Shown here piece by piece: positions 1 to 12,318 of a stretch of 64,000 nucleotides of DNA (the first letter of the stretch is position 1; each line of letters opens with the position of its first letter). The notes under the pieces are model-generated. The model was not told where the DNA came from and did not search any database. It saw only the letters and a list, made by a program, of their open reading frames with translations. The stretch lies in contig CM022303.1 of NCBI GenBank assembly GCA_011799875.1, positions 553,262,793-553,326,792 of the forward strand. Direction: 5' to 3'. Made by a program: the position numbers and the translations under genes. The stretch is from Thinopyrum elongatum. Lineage: Eukaryota > Streptophyta > Magnoliopsida > Poales > Poaceae.

Positions 1-477
1 CCCCTCCTCCTCCCTTCCCCCTATATATAGAGGGGTAGAGGGTGGGCAGCCGCACCCCATCTATGCCATGGCACTGTCCTCCCTCTCCCTCGTAGTTCCT
101 CTCTCTCTCTGCGTAGCTTAGCGAAGCTCTACCGAGATTGCTCCACCACCACCGCCACCACGCCATCGTGCTGCCGGAGGACTCGAGCTACTACTTCACC
201 ATCGCTCGCTAGATCGAGGAAGTGAAGGCTTCATCAAGCCTTACGTGTGTTGAACGCGGAGGTGCCGTCCGTTCGGCGCTTGGATCGGGAGTTCGTGGAC
301 GAATCATGATTGGATCGCAAAGACGTTCAACTACATCAACCACGTTTCTTAACGCTTCCGCTTAGCGATCTACAAGGGTATGTAGATGCAATCTCTCCTC
401 TCATAGATGTTCATCTCCTAGATTGATCTTTGTGAGTGTAGGAATTTTTTTTGTTTCCCATGCCACGTTCCCCAGCA
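1..477 (+). repeat. 5' LTR (3' part) of the Angela-like element
   Basis: These bases match 17622-18100, the end of the 3' LTR, with scattered substitutions. Shared marks are the TATA region, the C/T-rich stretch after it, and the closing run ending in CCCAGCA here and CCCAACA in the 3' copy. The first 1.3 kb of the LTR lies outside the window. Confidence 0.92.
22..29 (+). promoter_or_regulatory. TATA box of the Angela-like LTR
   Basis: CTATATATAGAGGGG is repeated at 17641-17655 in the 3' LTR. Its position about 450 bases before the LTR end fits the U3/R promoter known for BARE-type elements. Function in this decayed copy is unknown. Confidence 0.7.
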
Positions 478-980
478 GTGGCATCTTGAGCTAGGTCTTG
501 TGTAGATGACATCATGAGTAGAACACAAAGGAGTTTGTGGGCGTTGATATTCAGATTGCTTCCTTCCTTGGTATTTTCTTGATTCAGCAGTATTGTGGGA
601 TGAAGCGGCCCGGACAAACTTTACATGTCCACGTACATGAGACCGGTTCCATCGACTGACATGCAACTTGTTGAATAAAGATGGCTGGCGGGTGTCTGTC
701 TCTCCCGCCTTAGTTGAATCGCATTTAACAAAGGCGGTCCTTCTAGAAGATTAAATAGCAACTTGCATATCACCATTGAGGCTTTGCATAGGTAAGAATC
801 GTTCTTGCTAGATACCCATAGCAGCCACGTAAAACATGCAACAACAATTAGAGGACGTCTAACTTGTTTTTGCAGGGTATGTTGTGATATGATATGGCCA
901 AAGACATGATGAGATATATTTGATGTATGAGATGATCATGTTTTGTATAGTTTATCACGACTTGCATGTTGATGAATACG
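478..980 (+). other. Primer-binding site and untranslated leader of the Angela-like element (first part)
   Basis: Just after the LTR, 479-490 reads TGGCATCTTGAG. This is a degraded form of the initiator-methionine tRNA primer site (TGGTATCAGAGC in the family). The rest is leader without a supported ORF; it continues at 11541 after the inserted gypsy element. The last five bases, ATACG (976-980), are the left copy of that element's target duplication. Confidence 0.75.
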
Positions 981-2498
981 TGATACGTCCATTTTGCATC
1001 TTGTTTACCTACTGTTATTTATTAGGTTTTTATGCATAATAATGCTTTTTGGAATAATTCTAATGCCTTTTCTCTCATAATATGCAAGGTTTATACAAAG
1101 AGGGAGAATACAGGCAGCTGGAATTCTGGACCTGGAAAAGCTACGTCAGAGTTATCTACTGAACATCTCCAAATGAGCTGAAAATTTACGGAGAATTATT
1201 TTTGAATATATGAGGAATATTGGAGCAAATAACCACCAGAGGGGGCTCACCAGGTGGGCACAACCCACCTGGGCGCGCCAGGGAGCCCAGGCGCGCCCTG
1301 GTGGGTTGTGCCCTCCTCGGCCCACCTCTGGTTCCCCTCTTCTGGTATATAAGTCATTTTGACCTAGAAAAAAATAAGGAGAGGACTTTCAGGATGAAGC
1401 GCCGCCATCTCGAGGTGGAACTTCGGCAGGAGCAGTTTTTCCCTCCGGCGGAGCGATTCCCCTGGGGGAACTTCCCTCCCGGAGGGGGAAATCATCGTCA
1501 TGATCATCACCAACAACTCTCCCATCTTGGGGAGGGCAATCTTCATCAACATCTTCAACAACACCATCTCCCCTCAAACCCTAGTTCATCTCTTGTGTTC
1601 AATCTTTGCACCGGAACCTTAGATTGGTGCTTATGGGTGACTAGTAGTGTTGATTACATCTTGTAGTTGATTACTATATGGTTTATTTGGTGGAAGATTA
1701 TATGTTCAGATCCATTATGCTATTTAATACCCCTATGATCTTGAGCATGATTATCATTTGTGAGTAGTTACTTTTGTTCTTGAGGTCACGGGAGAAATCT
1801 TGTTGCAAGTAATCATGTGACCTTGATATGTGTTCGATATTTTGATAGTATGTATGTTGTGATTCCCTTAGTGGTGTCATGTGAACGTTGACTACATGAC
1901 ACTTCACCATATTTGGGCCTAAGGGAATGCATTGTGGAGTAGTTATTAGATGATGGGTTGCTAGAGTGAAAGAAGCTTAAACCCTAGTTTATGCTGTATT
2001 TCGTAAGGGACCGATTTGGTTCCAAAATTTTAATGCTATGGTTAGATTTTATCTTAATACTTTTCTCATAGTTTCGGATGCTTGCGAGGGGTTTAATCAT
2101 AAGTAGGAGGCTTTTTCAAGTAAGAACAACACCTAAACACCGGTCCACCCACATATCAAATTATCAAAGTAGCGAATACAAATCGAATCAACATGATGAT
2201 AGTGACTAGATGAAATTCCTGTGTCCCCTCAAGAATGCTTTGCTTATTATAAGAAACTGTTTTGGCCTGTCCTTTGCCACAAAAGGATTGGGCTACCTTG
2301 CTGCACCTTATTTACCATTACCATTACTTGCTCATTACAAATTATCTTGCTATCAAACTATCTGTTACCGACAATTTCAGTGCTTGTAGAGAATACCTTG
2401 CTGAAAACCACTTGTCATTTCCTTCTGCTCCTCGTTGGGTTCGACACTCTTACATATCGAAAGGACTATGATTGATCCCCTATACTTGTGGGTCATCA
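981..2498 (+). repeat. 5' LTR of the Athila-like element
   Basis: It pairs with 10017-11535. Ends are TGATACGTCC and TGGGTCATCA. The open frames inside it (for example 1220-1666) have counterparts in the 3' LTR with different frame breaks and are not genes. Confidence 0.93.
1346..1353 (+). promoter_or_regulatory. TATA box of the Athila-like 5' LTR
   Basis: TATATAAG follows a C/T-rich stretch and is conserved at 10384-10391 in the 3' LTR. It marks the likely U3/R promoter. Confidence 0.65.
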
Positions 2499-2509
2499 AG
2501 GCTCTTTTC

Positions 2510-2527
2510 TAGCGCCGTTGCCGGGGA
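2510..2527 (+). other. Primer-binding site (tRNA-Asp type) of the Athila-like element
   Basis: TAGCGCCGTTGCCGGGGA, 11 bases after the LTR, matches the complement of the plant tRNA-Asp 3' end with one mismatch (TGG to TAG). Athila-group elements use this primer. Confidence 0.8.
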
Positions 2528-2604
2528 GTGAATCGCTCTTGGTAAGTGGAAATTGGTAAGGAAAAATCATTACTACGTGCTGAAATTTATTGTCACTCGC
2601 TACT

Positions 2605-3417
2605 ATGGAGAACAATCCTTTGAGGGGTTTGTTCAGGGTATCTTCACCTCGACAGGAGCCACAATTAGTTGCCCCTCAGCCTACTGCACCTACTGAAAAT
2701 ATTGGTTATGAAATTCCTTTGGGTATGATAGAACAACTGCTAGCTAATCCTTATGCAGGAGATGGAACTGAACATCCTGATATGCACTTGATATATGTAG
2801 ATGAAATTTTTGGATTATTTAAGCTTGCAGATTTACCCGGAGATGAAGCTAAGAAGAAGGTTTTCCCTTTATCTTTGAAGGAAAAAGCATTGGCATGGTA
2901 TAGGCTATGCGATGATATTGGATCTTGGATCTAGAATCGATTGAAATTGGAATTTCACCAAAAAAATTATCCTATGCATCTAGTTCATTGTGATCAGAAT
3001 TACATATATAATTTTTGGCCTCGGGAAGGAGAAAGTATCGCTCTAGCTTGGGAGAGGCTTAAGTCAATGTTATATTCATGCCCCAATCATGAGCTCTCAA
3101 GAGAAATTATTATTCAGAATTTTTATGCTCAGCTTTCTCCTGATGATCAATCCATGCTCGATACTTCTTGTACTGGTTCTTTTGTGAAGAAGACTATTGA
3201 ATTCAGGTGGGATCTTTTAGAAAGAATTAAATGCAACTCCGGAGATTGGGAACTCGACGAAGGTAAAGAGTCAGGTATTAAGCTTAAGTTTGATTGTGTT
3301 AAATCTTTTATGAATACCGATGCTTTTCACAAGTTTAGCACTAAATATGGACATGACTCTGAGATAGTAGCCTCTTTTTGTGAATCATTTGCTACTCCCC
3401 AAGGAGAAGTGGTTTAA
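2605..3417 (+). pseudogene. gag: gag of the Athila-like element, broken
   Basis: Gag forms the particle that packages retrotransposon RNA. The first ATG in context is at 2605 (protein start MENNPLRGLF). The retrotransposon gag core is visible, including KEKALAWYRL near residue 98 and NHELSREIIIQNFYAQL farther on. An in-frame TAG at 2932-2934 splits it, and a TAA at 3415-3417 followed by a frame change ends it before the protease. No zinc knuckle is visible. It cannot give full-length Gag. Confidence 0.85.
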
Positions 3418-3457
3418 ATATCATCCACCTATTAAATAAGAAATTAAAGAACCGGTT

Positions 3458-4309
3458 GTGGTTAAAGATGAAACTATCATTTACAATGTTGATCCAGTTG
3501 TTCCTACTGCTTATATTGAAAAACCACCTTTCCCTGTTAGGATAAAGGAACATGCTAAGGTCTCAACTGTGGTTAATAAAAGTAATATTAGAGCACCTAA
3601 ACCTACTGAACAAATCAAAGTAGAACCAAGTGTTGCTATGGTTAAAGATCTCTTGGCAGAAAATATAGATGGGCATGTTATTTACTTCTGTGATGAAGCT
3701 GCTAGAATTGCTAAACCAGATGAGAAAGATAAACATAGACCTGTTGTTGGCATGCCTGTTGTCTTAGTCAAAATAGGAGATCATTGTTATCATGGTTTAT
3801 GTGACTTTGGTGCTAGCGTGAGTGCTATTCCTTTTAACTTATACCAAGAAATTATGAATCATATAGCACCCGCTGAAATAGAAGACATAAATGTTACTAT
3901 TAAACTTGCCAATAGAGACACCATCACACCACTTGGGATTGTTATAGATGTTGAAGTATTGTGTGGGAAAATAAAACACCCTACTGATTTTCTAGTTCTT
4001 GGTTCCCCACAAGATGACTTTTGTCCCATTATCTTTGGTAGACCTTTCTTGAACACTGTCAATGCTACTATAGATTGTCATAAACAAACTGTTAGTGTTC
4101 ATTTTGGTGATGAGTCTCATGACTTTAATTTTTCCAAGTTTAGTAGGCAACCTCATAAGAAAGAATTACCTAATAAGGATGAAATAATTGGTCTTGCTTC
4201 TATTGCCGTGCCTCCTACTGATCCACTAGAACAATATTTGCTAGACCACGAAAATGATATGCATATGCATGAAAGAAATGAGATAGATAAAATTTTATTT
4301 GAACAATGA
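3458..4309 (+). pseudogene. Protease region of the Athila-like pol
   Basis: This 283-codon frame holds an aspartic retropepsin. The active-site motif DFGASVSAIP lies near 3802, with Phe where most relatives have Ser, Thr or Leu, and the fold's second signature FGRPFLNTV lies near 4035. The enzyme would cut Gag-Pol. It ends at an in-frame TGA (4307-4309), after which the same frame continues into RT, so the stop is a mutation inside a once continuous pol. Confidence 0.85.
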
Positions 4310-4327
4310 CCTCTGCTTGAACATAAT

Positions 4328-5278
4328 TTGCCTATTGAAACTCTAGGTGGACCTCCTCCGCGTAAAGGTGATCCTGTGTTTGAAGTAAAACAATTGCCAG
4401 ACACTTTGAAATATGCTTATCTTGATGAGAAAAAGATATATCCTGTTATTATTAATGCTAACCTTTCAGAACATGAAGAAGAAAGATTATTGAAAATTCT
4501 GAAGAATCACCGAGCTGCTATTGGATATACTCTTGATGGTCTTAAGGGCATTAGTCCCACTCTATGTCAGCACAAGATTAATATGGAACCTGATGCTAAA
4601 CCCGTTGTTGATCACCAACGACATTTGAATCCTAAAATGAAAGAATTGGTAAGAACTGAAATATTAAAGCTTCTGGAAGCAGGTATAATCTATCCCATAG
4701 CTAATAGTAGATGGGTAAGTCCCGTTCATTGTGTCCCTAAGAAGGGAGGTATTACTGTTGTTCCTAATGATAAAAATGAACTTATTCCATAGAGAATTGT
4801 CACTAGCTATAGAATGGTAATTGATTTTAGAAAATTAAATAAAGCAACTAGAAAAGATCATTACCCTTTGCATTTTATTGATCAAATGCTAGAAAGATTA
4901 TCTAAGCACACACACTTTTGTTTCCTTGATGGATATTCTGGTTTCTCTCAAATACCTGTTTCACAGCCTAATCAAGAGAAAACCACCTTTAGTTGTCCTT
5001 TTGGAACTTATGCTTATAGACATATGCCTTTTGGTTTATGCAATGCGCCTGCTACCTTTCAAAGACGTATGACTGCTATATTCTCTGATTTTTGTAAAAA
5101 GATTGTTAAGGTTTTCATGGATGACTTTTCCGTTTATGGAACTTCTTTTGATGATTGCTTAAGCAACCTTGATCGAGTTTTGCAGAGATGTGAGCTAACT
5201 AATCTTGTCTTGAATTGGGAGAAGTGCAACTTTATGGTTAATGAAGGTATTGTCTTGGGGCATAAAATTTCTGAATGA
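4328..5278 (+). pseudogene. Reverse transcriptase of the Athila-like pol, broken
   Basis: RT copies element RNA into DNA. Fingers and palm motifs are clear: SRWVSPVHCVPKKGG before 4745, YRMVIDFRKLN after 4808, FLDGYSGFSQIPV near 4925 and the catalytic FMDD box at 5114-5125. A TAG at 4790-4792 and a TGA at 5276-5278 interrupt the frame; the frame is the same on both sides of each. The catalytic aspartates are preserved, but the copy is dead as a full polyprotein. Confidence 0.88.
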
Positions 5279-5287
5279 TGTATTGAG

Positions 5288-6034
<747 letters not shown>

Positions 6035-6205
6035 TTGATTGTTCACACTGATCATGCTGGTATAAAATATCTTATGGAAAAGAAAGATGCTAAACCTAGA
6101 CTCATTAGTGGGTTCTCCTATTACAAGAATTTGATTTACATATCACTGATAGAAAAGGAGCTGAGAACCCCGTAGATGATAACTTGTCTAGGTTAGAAAA
6201 TATTC
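6035..6205 (+). pseudogene. RNase H / integrase linker remnant of the Athila-like pol
   Basis: After the cox1 fragment the sequence encodes pieces of the RNase H end ([25 protein letters not shown]-like) in shifting frames up to the integrase frame. Small indels break the frame several times. It continues the domain interrupted at 5743. Confidence 0.75.
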
Positions 6206-7569
6206 TTGATGAATGATAGCTTTCCTAATGAGCAACTAGCTGCAATAAATGTTTCTCATAGCACTCCTTGGTATGCTGACTATGCTAATTACATTGTTGC
6301 AAAATATATACAACCTAGTTTCACATACCAACAAAAGAAAAAATTCTTCTATGATTTAAGACATTACTTTTGGGATGACCCACATCTTTACAAAGAAGGA
6401 GTAGATGGTATTATTAGACGTTGTGTACCTGAGCATGAACAGGAACAAATCCTACGGAAATGTCACTCTGAAGCTTATGGAGGACATCATGCGGGAGATA
6501 GAACTGCTCACAACGTATTGCAATCTGGTTTTTATTGGCCTACTCTCTTCAAGGATTCCCGTAAGTTTGTTTTATCTTGTGATGAATGTCAAAGAATTGG
6601 TAATATTGGTAAGCGTCAGGAAATGCCTATGAATTATTCTCTTGTAGTTGAACCATTTGATGTTTGGGGTTTTGATTACATGGGACCCTTTCCTTCCTCT
6701 AATGGGTATACACATATTTTGGTTGTTGTTGATTATGTTACTAAGTGGGTAGAAGCTATTCCAACTAGTAGTACTGATCACAACACCTCTATTAAAATGC
6801 TTAAGGAAGTTATTTTCCCAAGGTTTGGAGTCCCTAGATATTTAATGACTGATGGTGGTTCACACTTTATTCATGGTGCCTTCCGTAAAATGCTTGCTAA
6901 GTATGATGTTAACCATAGAATTGCATCACCCTATCATCCTCAGTCTAGTGGTCAAGTTGAACTTAGCAATAGAGAAATAAAATTAATTCTACAAAAAACT
7001 GTCAATAGGTCCCAAAAGAATTGGTCTAAGAAATTAGATGATGCACTTTGGGCTTACAGAACAGCTTACAAAAATCCTATGGGTATGTCTCCTTATAAAA
7101 TGGTATATGGAAAAGCTTGTCATTTGCCTGTTGAGTTAGAACATAAAGCATATTGGGAAATTAAAGAACTCAACTATGACTTCAAACTTGCCGGTGAAAA
7201 GAGGTTATTTGATATTAGCTAACTAGATGAATGGAGAACCCAATCTTATGAAAATGCCAAGTTGTTTAAAGAAAAAGTTAAAAGATGGCATGATAAAAGA
7301 ATCCAAAAGCGTGAGTTCAAAGTGGGTGAATATGTCCTTTTGTACAACTCTCGTTTCAGATTTTTGCAGGAAAGCTTCTCTCCAAATGGGAAGGACCTTA
7401 TGTTATCGAAGAAGTTTATCTTTTTGGAGCTATCAAAATAAATAATGCCGAAGGTACTAACCAAAAGTTTGTCAATGGGCAAAGAATTAAACACTATATC
7501 TCAGGTACGCCTATTAATGTTGAAAGTAATATTATTCAAACCATGACACCGGAGGAACACAAAAAATAA
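6206..7569 (+). pseudogene. Integrase of the Athila-like pol
   Basis: Integrase inserts the DNA copy into the genome. The HHCC zinc domain (residues about 85-130, ending [10 protein letters not shown]) and the catalytic triad are all present: D in GFDYMGPF, D in LMTDGGSHF and E in [10 protein letters not shown]. The GPY-like C-terminal part continues after the stop at 7220-7222 in shifted frames, reaching a TAA at 7567-7569. The core alone looks intact, but it is cut off from upstream pol. Confidence 0.88.
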
Positions 7570-7612
7570 AACTTTCAGAACACTCCAGAATCGTGAAAAA
7601 AAAGAGGAGGTA

Positions 7613-7906
7613 CGTGATACGGTAAGTAAACGGACTCCGAAAAATCCTCAAACATATTTTTTGTCAGTTTTGGAATATAATAAAAATTAGGATAATAAGA
7701 AACAACCAGGAAGGCAACCCTGGTGGGCACAAGGCACCAGATGGGTTGTGACCACCTCGGGTACCTTCCGGACTCTGTTTTTCTCTTGTTTACTTGTTTC
7801 CCAAGATAAAAAATCTTTATATACCCCCCGAACCTATTGACCACCGTATCGCGGGAGAAATCTTCTGTTCTTCTTTCTTGCTGTTTTCTGACAGATCTAG
7901 ATCACC
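7613..7906 (+). promoter_or_regulatory. U3-like promoter segment ahead of the extra ORF
   Basis: The stretch resembles this element's own LTR promoter. TTTTGGAATATA (near 7669) equals the 3' LTR at about 10237; an AACCACCAG-like stretch, a GGTGGGCACAA stretch and TGGGTTGTGNCC follow in the same order. A TATA-like TTTATATA (7816-7823) and a splice-acceptor-like TTTTCTGACAG precede the ATG at 7907. It looks like a decayed copy of an LTR U3, giving the downstream ORF its own promoter. The alignment is by eye. Confidence 0.5.
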
Positions 7907-8437
7907 ATGGCCGCTTCGAGCTCCTCCAAGGACAAGTTCTTCGAGAACGTCATCAACCCATATTTGCAGGAGGTGATGCAGCACCCTCAAGCCATCGAGA
8001 TGCATGAGGGGGTGCTCCACATCCGCGACGTCCAAGGCTCCAAGGGGATGGGGACCGTGGCTACCAGGCTCGAAGCTATGGAGCAGGAGGTCTTCAAGTG
8101 CAAGGGGATGGTAGAACGTGGACTCAATGCCAATCACCTCATGATCGCAGACTATACCCGTGATCTCAAGGTGGATGGCAAATCCATGAAGGACATCGTC
8201 TTCACCTTCAACAAGCAAATCAACTTTCTGCAAATCCAAATCTATGATCTCCAAAACCAAGTCTTTGAATATGAGGCCAGGTTTAAAGGTATGAGTTTGG
8301 CTGCCAGTTGCAGGACTCGCGAGACTCACTCCTCCTCTTATGATGGCGAGCCTTTGCCATGGAAACCTGAAGATAAACCTGCTACTACCTCATCACCATC
8401 ACCACCACCACCTTCTTCATCACCAAAGGAGACTTGA
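7907..8437 (+). CDS. Extra ORF (env position) of the Athila-like element, coiled-coil protein
   Basis: The frame is intact, 176 codons from ATG to TGA, starting MAASSSSKDKFFENV. It lies between integrase and the 3' LTR, the place where Athila elements carry a third ORF sometimes called env-like. I see no signal peptide or membrane segment. Residues about 60-135 (ATRLEAMEQEVFKCKGMVERG through FNKQINFLQIQIYDLQNQVFEYEARFKG) have heptad character, and the C-terminus is a Pro/Ser-rich tail (SPSPPPPSSSP). Role unknown; a structural or Gag-like accessory role is a guess. It is the only complete frame in this element. Confidence 0.65.
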   Translation: MAASSSSKDKFFENVINPYLQEVMQHPQAIEMHEGVLHIRDVQGSKGMGTVATRLEAMEQEVFKCKGMVERGLNANHLMIADYTRDLKVDGKSMKDIVFTFNKQINFLQIQIYDLQNQVFEYEARFKGMSLAASCRTRETHSSSYDGEPLPWKPEDKPATTSSPSPPPPSSSPKET

Positions 8438-10016
8438 GTATCGGGTATGGGCACTCCCCTTGGCTTGTGCCAAGCTTGGGGGAGGTGCCCCGATATCATA
8501 TCACAATCACTATCTTTTGCCTTTACTTATCTTAGTTCGATCCTTAGTTATCTTTTGATTTAGTTGAATAAAAATTTAGTTCGATCTTTCTTCGAGTGTT
8601 TGCTTAGTTATCTATCTATCCTTGTAATTGTGTGCGAGATATATAATAAAGTTTAGTTTGAGTTTTGCTTTCTTTACTTTCGTGTTCAATAAAAAGAAAG
8701 GAAAATAAATAAAAAGATCATATGCTAATCTTATGGTAAGTGATGACATCACATAAGGAAGAGTATAAGTAGTAAAATTTATTGGAGATTGACAAACAGA
8801 GCATTAGTCAATGATGCAATTCATGAAGGAATTAATAAGGGAAGAGAAGATTCACATGCAAATACACTATCTTGGACATCTTTTATGATTGTGAGCCCCC
8901 ATCAAAATATTATATGCCAAAATTGTTGATGTTGGACAAGGAAGACAATGTAATGATTTATGTTTGTTCATATTCACATAGAAGTTATATTGTCATAGAT
9001 CCTTTAACATGTGGTGCTTGCCCCCTATCTTTGCTAGCCAAAAATTCCGCACTAAGTAGAGATACTACTTGTGCATCCAAAAACCCTTAAACCCAAATCT
9101 TGCTTTGAGATTCCACCATACCTACCTATGGATTGAGTAAGATCCTTCAAGTAAGTTGTCATCGGTGCAATAAGGCAATAAAAATTGCTTCTAAATGTGT
9201 TAGATCATTTAGTGTAAGAGAAAATTGAGCGTTGTACGAACTTGTGATGGCAAAATAATAAAGGCAACAGACTACATAATAAAGGTTGCTATCACAAGGG
9301 GCAATATAATGTGACGTTCTTTTGCACTAAGAGATTGAGCATACAACCAAAAAGGGCATGTCAACCTCTGCTTCCCTCTGTGAAGGGCCTATATTTTACC
9401 TTTATGTATTTACTTTTATGCAAGAGTCAAAGTATTCTTCTCTATTCCTTTTTATTTTCTCTTTTGCAAGCATCATGTGGTGAGGAAAGATCTAGGCACA
9501 TATATCCAGTTGAATATGGGTGGGCATGAGTTATTATTGTTGACATCACCCTTGAGGTGAACGCGTTGGGAGGCGAAACTATAAGCCCCTATCTTCCTAT
9601 GTGTCTAGTTGAAACTTTTTGCTCATGGGTATGCGGTGAGTGTTAGCAATCATAGAAGACTATATGATGGTTGTGTATGTGGACTTGCCAAAAGGCTCCG
9701 ATATGTGACCCTTCCTGAAAACATGATGAATTTTAATTGCAAAGTTGACTAAGAACATAGTTTGTTGGTTTTCAATAGAGTTTATGCTTTATACTTTGAT
9801 TTTGTGATGAATTGTTACTTATTCATGAGAAGTTTATGATAAAAGTTATGTGATAAAAGTTCTATGATAAAGTTTGTTGTTGTTATAATAATATACATGA
9901 TGCTTCTATGTCCGTATTTTGTTTTTATCGACACCTCTCTCTCTCTAAGCATGTGGACATGTTTTTCGATATTGGTTTTTCGCTTGAGGACAAGCGAGGT
10001 CTAAGCTTGGGGGAGT
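8438..10016 (+). other. 3' non-coding region and polypurine tract of the Athila-like element
   Basis: This is AT-rich sequence with no supported gene. A second AAGCTTGGGGGAG-type purine stretch occurs at about 8470 (CCAAGCTTGGGGGAGGTG). The functional polypurine tract AAGCTTGGGGGAGT directly precedes the 3' LTR at 10003-10016. Confidence 0.7.
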
Positions 10017-11535
10017 TGATACTTCCATTTTGCATCATGTTTACCTACTGTTATTTATTATGTTTTGATGCATAATAATGCTTTTTGGAGTAATTATAAT
10101 GCCTTTTCTCCCATAACATGCAAGGTTTATACAAAGAGGGAGAATACCGGCAGCTGGAATTTTGGACCTGGAAAAGCTACGGCAGAGTTACCTATTCTGA
10201 ACATCTCCAAATGAGCTGAAAATTAACGGAGAACTATTTTGGAATATATGAGGAATATTGGAGCAAATAACCACCAGAGGGAGCCCACCAAGTGGGCACA
10301 ACCCACCTCGGCACGGCAGGGAGCCCAAGCGCTCCCTGGTGGGTTGTGCCCTCCTCGGCCCACCTCCGATGCCCATCTTCTGGTATATAAGTCATTTTGA
10401 CCTGGAAAACATAAGGAGAGGACTTTCGGGACGAAGAGCCGCCGTCTCGAGGCGGAACTTGGGCAGGAGCACTTTTGCCCTCCGGCGGAGCGATTCCGCC
10501 GGGGGAACTTCCCTCCTGGAGGGGGAAATCATCGGCATCATCATCACCAACAACTCTCCCATCTTGGTGAGGGCAATCTTCATCAACATCTTCAACTGCA
10601 CCATCTCCTCTCAAACCCTAGTTCATCTCTTGTGTTCAATCTTTGCACCAGAACCTTAGATTGGTGCTTGTGGGTGACTAGTAGTGTTGATTACATCTTG
10701 TAGGTGATTACTATATGGTTTATTTGGTGGAAGATTATATGTTCAGATCCATTATGCTATTCAATACCCCTCTGATATTGAGCATGATTATCATTTGTGA
10801 GTAGTTACTTTTGTTCTTGAGGTCACAGGAGAAATCTTGTTGCAAGTAATCATGTGAACTTGATATGTGTTCGATATTTTGATGGTATGTATGCTGTGAT
10901 TACCTTAGTGGTGTCATGTGAACGTTGACTACATGACACTTCACCATATTTGGGCCTAAGGGAATGCATTGTGGAGTAGTTATTAGATGATAGGTTGCTA
11001 GAGTGACAGAAGCTTAAACCCTAGTTTATGCGCTATTCCATAAGGGACCGATTTGGATCCAAAAGTTTAATGCTATGGTTAGATTTTATATTAATACTTT
11101 TCTCGTAGTTGCGGATGCTTGTGACGGGGTTAATCATAAGTTGGAGGCTTGTTCAAGTAAGAATAGCACCTAAGCACCGATCCACCCACATATCAAATTA
11201 TCAAAGTAGCGAATACAAATCGAATCAACATGATGAAAGTGACTAGATGAAATTACCGTGTCCCCTCAAGAACGCTTTGCTTATTATAAGAAACCGTTTT
11301 GGCCTATCCTTTGCCACAAAAGGATTGGGCTACCTTGCTGTACCTTATTTACCATTACCGTTACTTGCTCTTTACAAATTATCTTGCTATCAAACTATCT
11401 GTTACCGACAATTTCAGTGCTTGCAGAGAATACCTTGCTGAAAACCACTTGTCATTTCCTTCTGCTCCTCATTGGGTTCGACTCTCTTACTTAGCAAAAG
11501 GACTAAGATTGATCCCCTATACTTGTGGGTCATCA
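10017..11535 (+). repeat. 3' LTR of the Athila-like element
   Basis: It starts TGATACTTCC and ends GGGTCATCA, followed by the target duplication ATACG (11536-11540). It pairs with 981-2498 at roughly 93% by eye. Confidence 0.93.
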
Positions 11536-11540
11536 ATACG

Positions 11541-12318
11541 GCAACCGGCAGGAGCCATAGGGTTGTCTTTAATTATTGTATGACCTGCGTGTCAATCATT
11601 ATGCACTATGTAATGCTTTACTTTATTGCTAAACGATAGCAATAGTAGTAGAAGCATGGTTGGCATGACAACCCCGATGGAGACACGATGATGGATATCA
11701 TGATGATGGAGATCATGGTGTCATGTCGGTGACGATGGTGATCATGCCGGTGCTTTGGAGATGGAGATCAAAATCACAAGATGATGGCCATATAATGTCA
11801 CTTATGATTTGCATGTGATGTTAATCCTTTTATGCATCTTATTTTGCTTAGGACGATGGTAGCATTATAAGGTGATCCCTCACTAAAATTTCAAGATAAA
11901 ATTGTGTTCTCCCCAAGTGTGCACCGTTGTGAAAGTTCGTTGTTTCAAAGCACCATGTGATGATCGGGTGTGATAGACTCTACATTCGCATACAATGAGT
12001 GCAAGCCAGTTTTGTACACGCGGAACACTTGGGTTAAACTTGACGAGCCTAGCATGTACAGACATGGCCTCGAAACAAAAGAGACCAAAAGGTCGAACAT
12101 GAGTCATATAGTAGATATCATCAACATGGAGATGTTCACCATTGAAACCACCTCATCTCACGTGATGATTGGACTTGGGTTGGTGAATTTGGATCATGTT
12201 ACACTCGGACAACCAGAGGGATGTTGATTTGAGTGGGAGTTCTTAGGTAATATGATTAATTGAACTCTTTATCATCAACAATAGTCTAAACTATCTTTGC
12301 AAATTATGTTGTAGATCA
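11541..12318 (+). other. Untranslated leader of the Angela-like element (second part)
   Basis: Continues the leader interrupted at 980. Long leaders of this kind are normal for BARE/Angela elements. No supported ORF. Confidence 0.75.

Noticed and set aside
1220..1666. A 148-codon frame in the Athila-like LTR
   Set aside because: The homologous stretch at 10258-10659 has a different frame; it is LTR promoter/leader sequence.
7907..8437. The extra ORF of the Athila-like element as a true envelope protein
   Set aside because: No signal peptide, membrane segment or glycoprotein features are visible; only its position recalls env.
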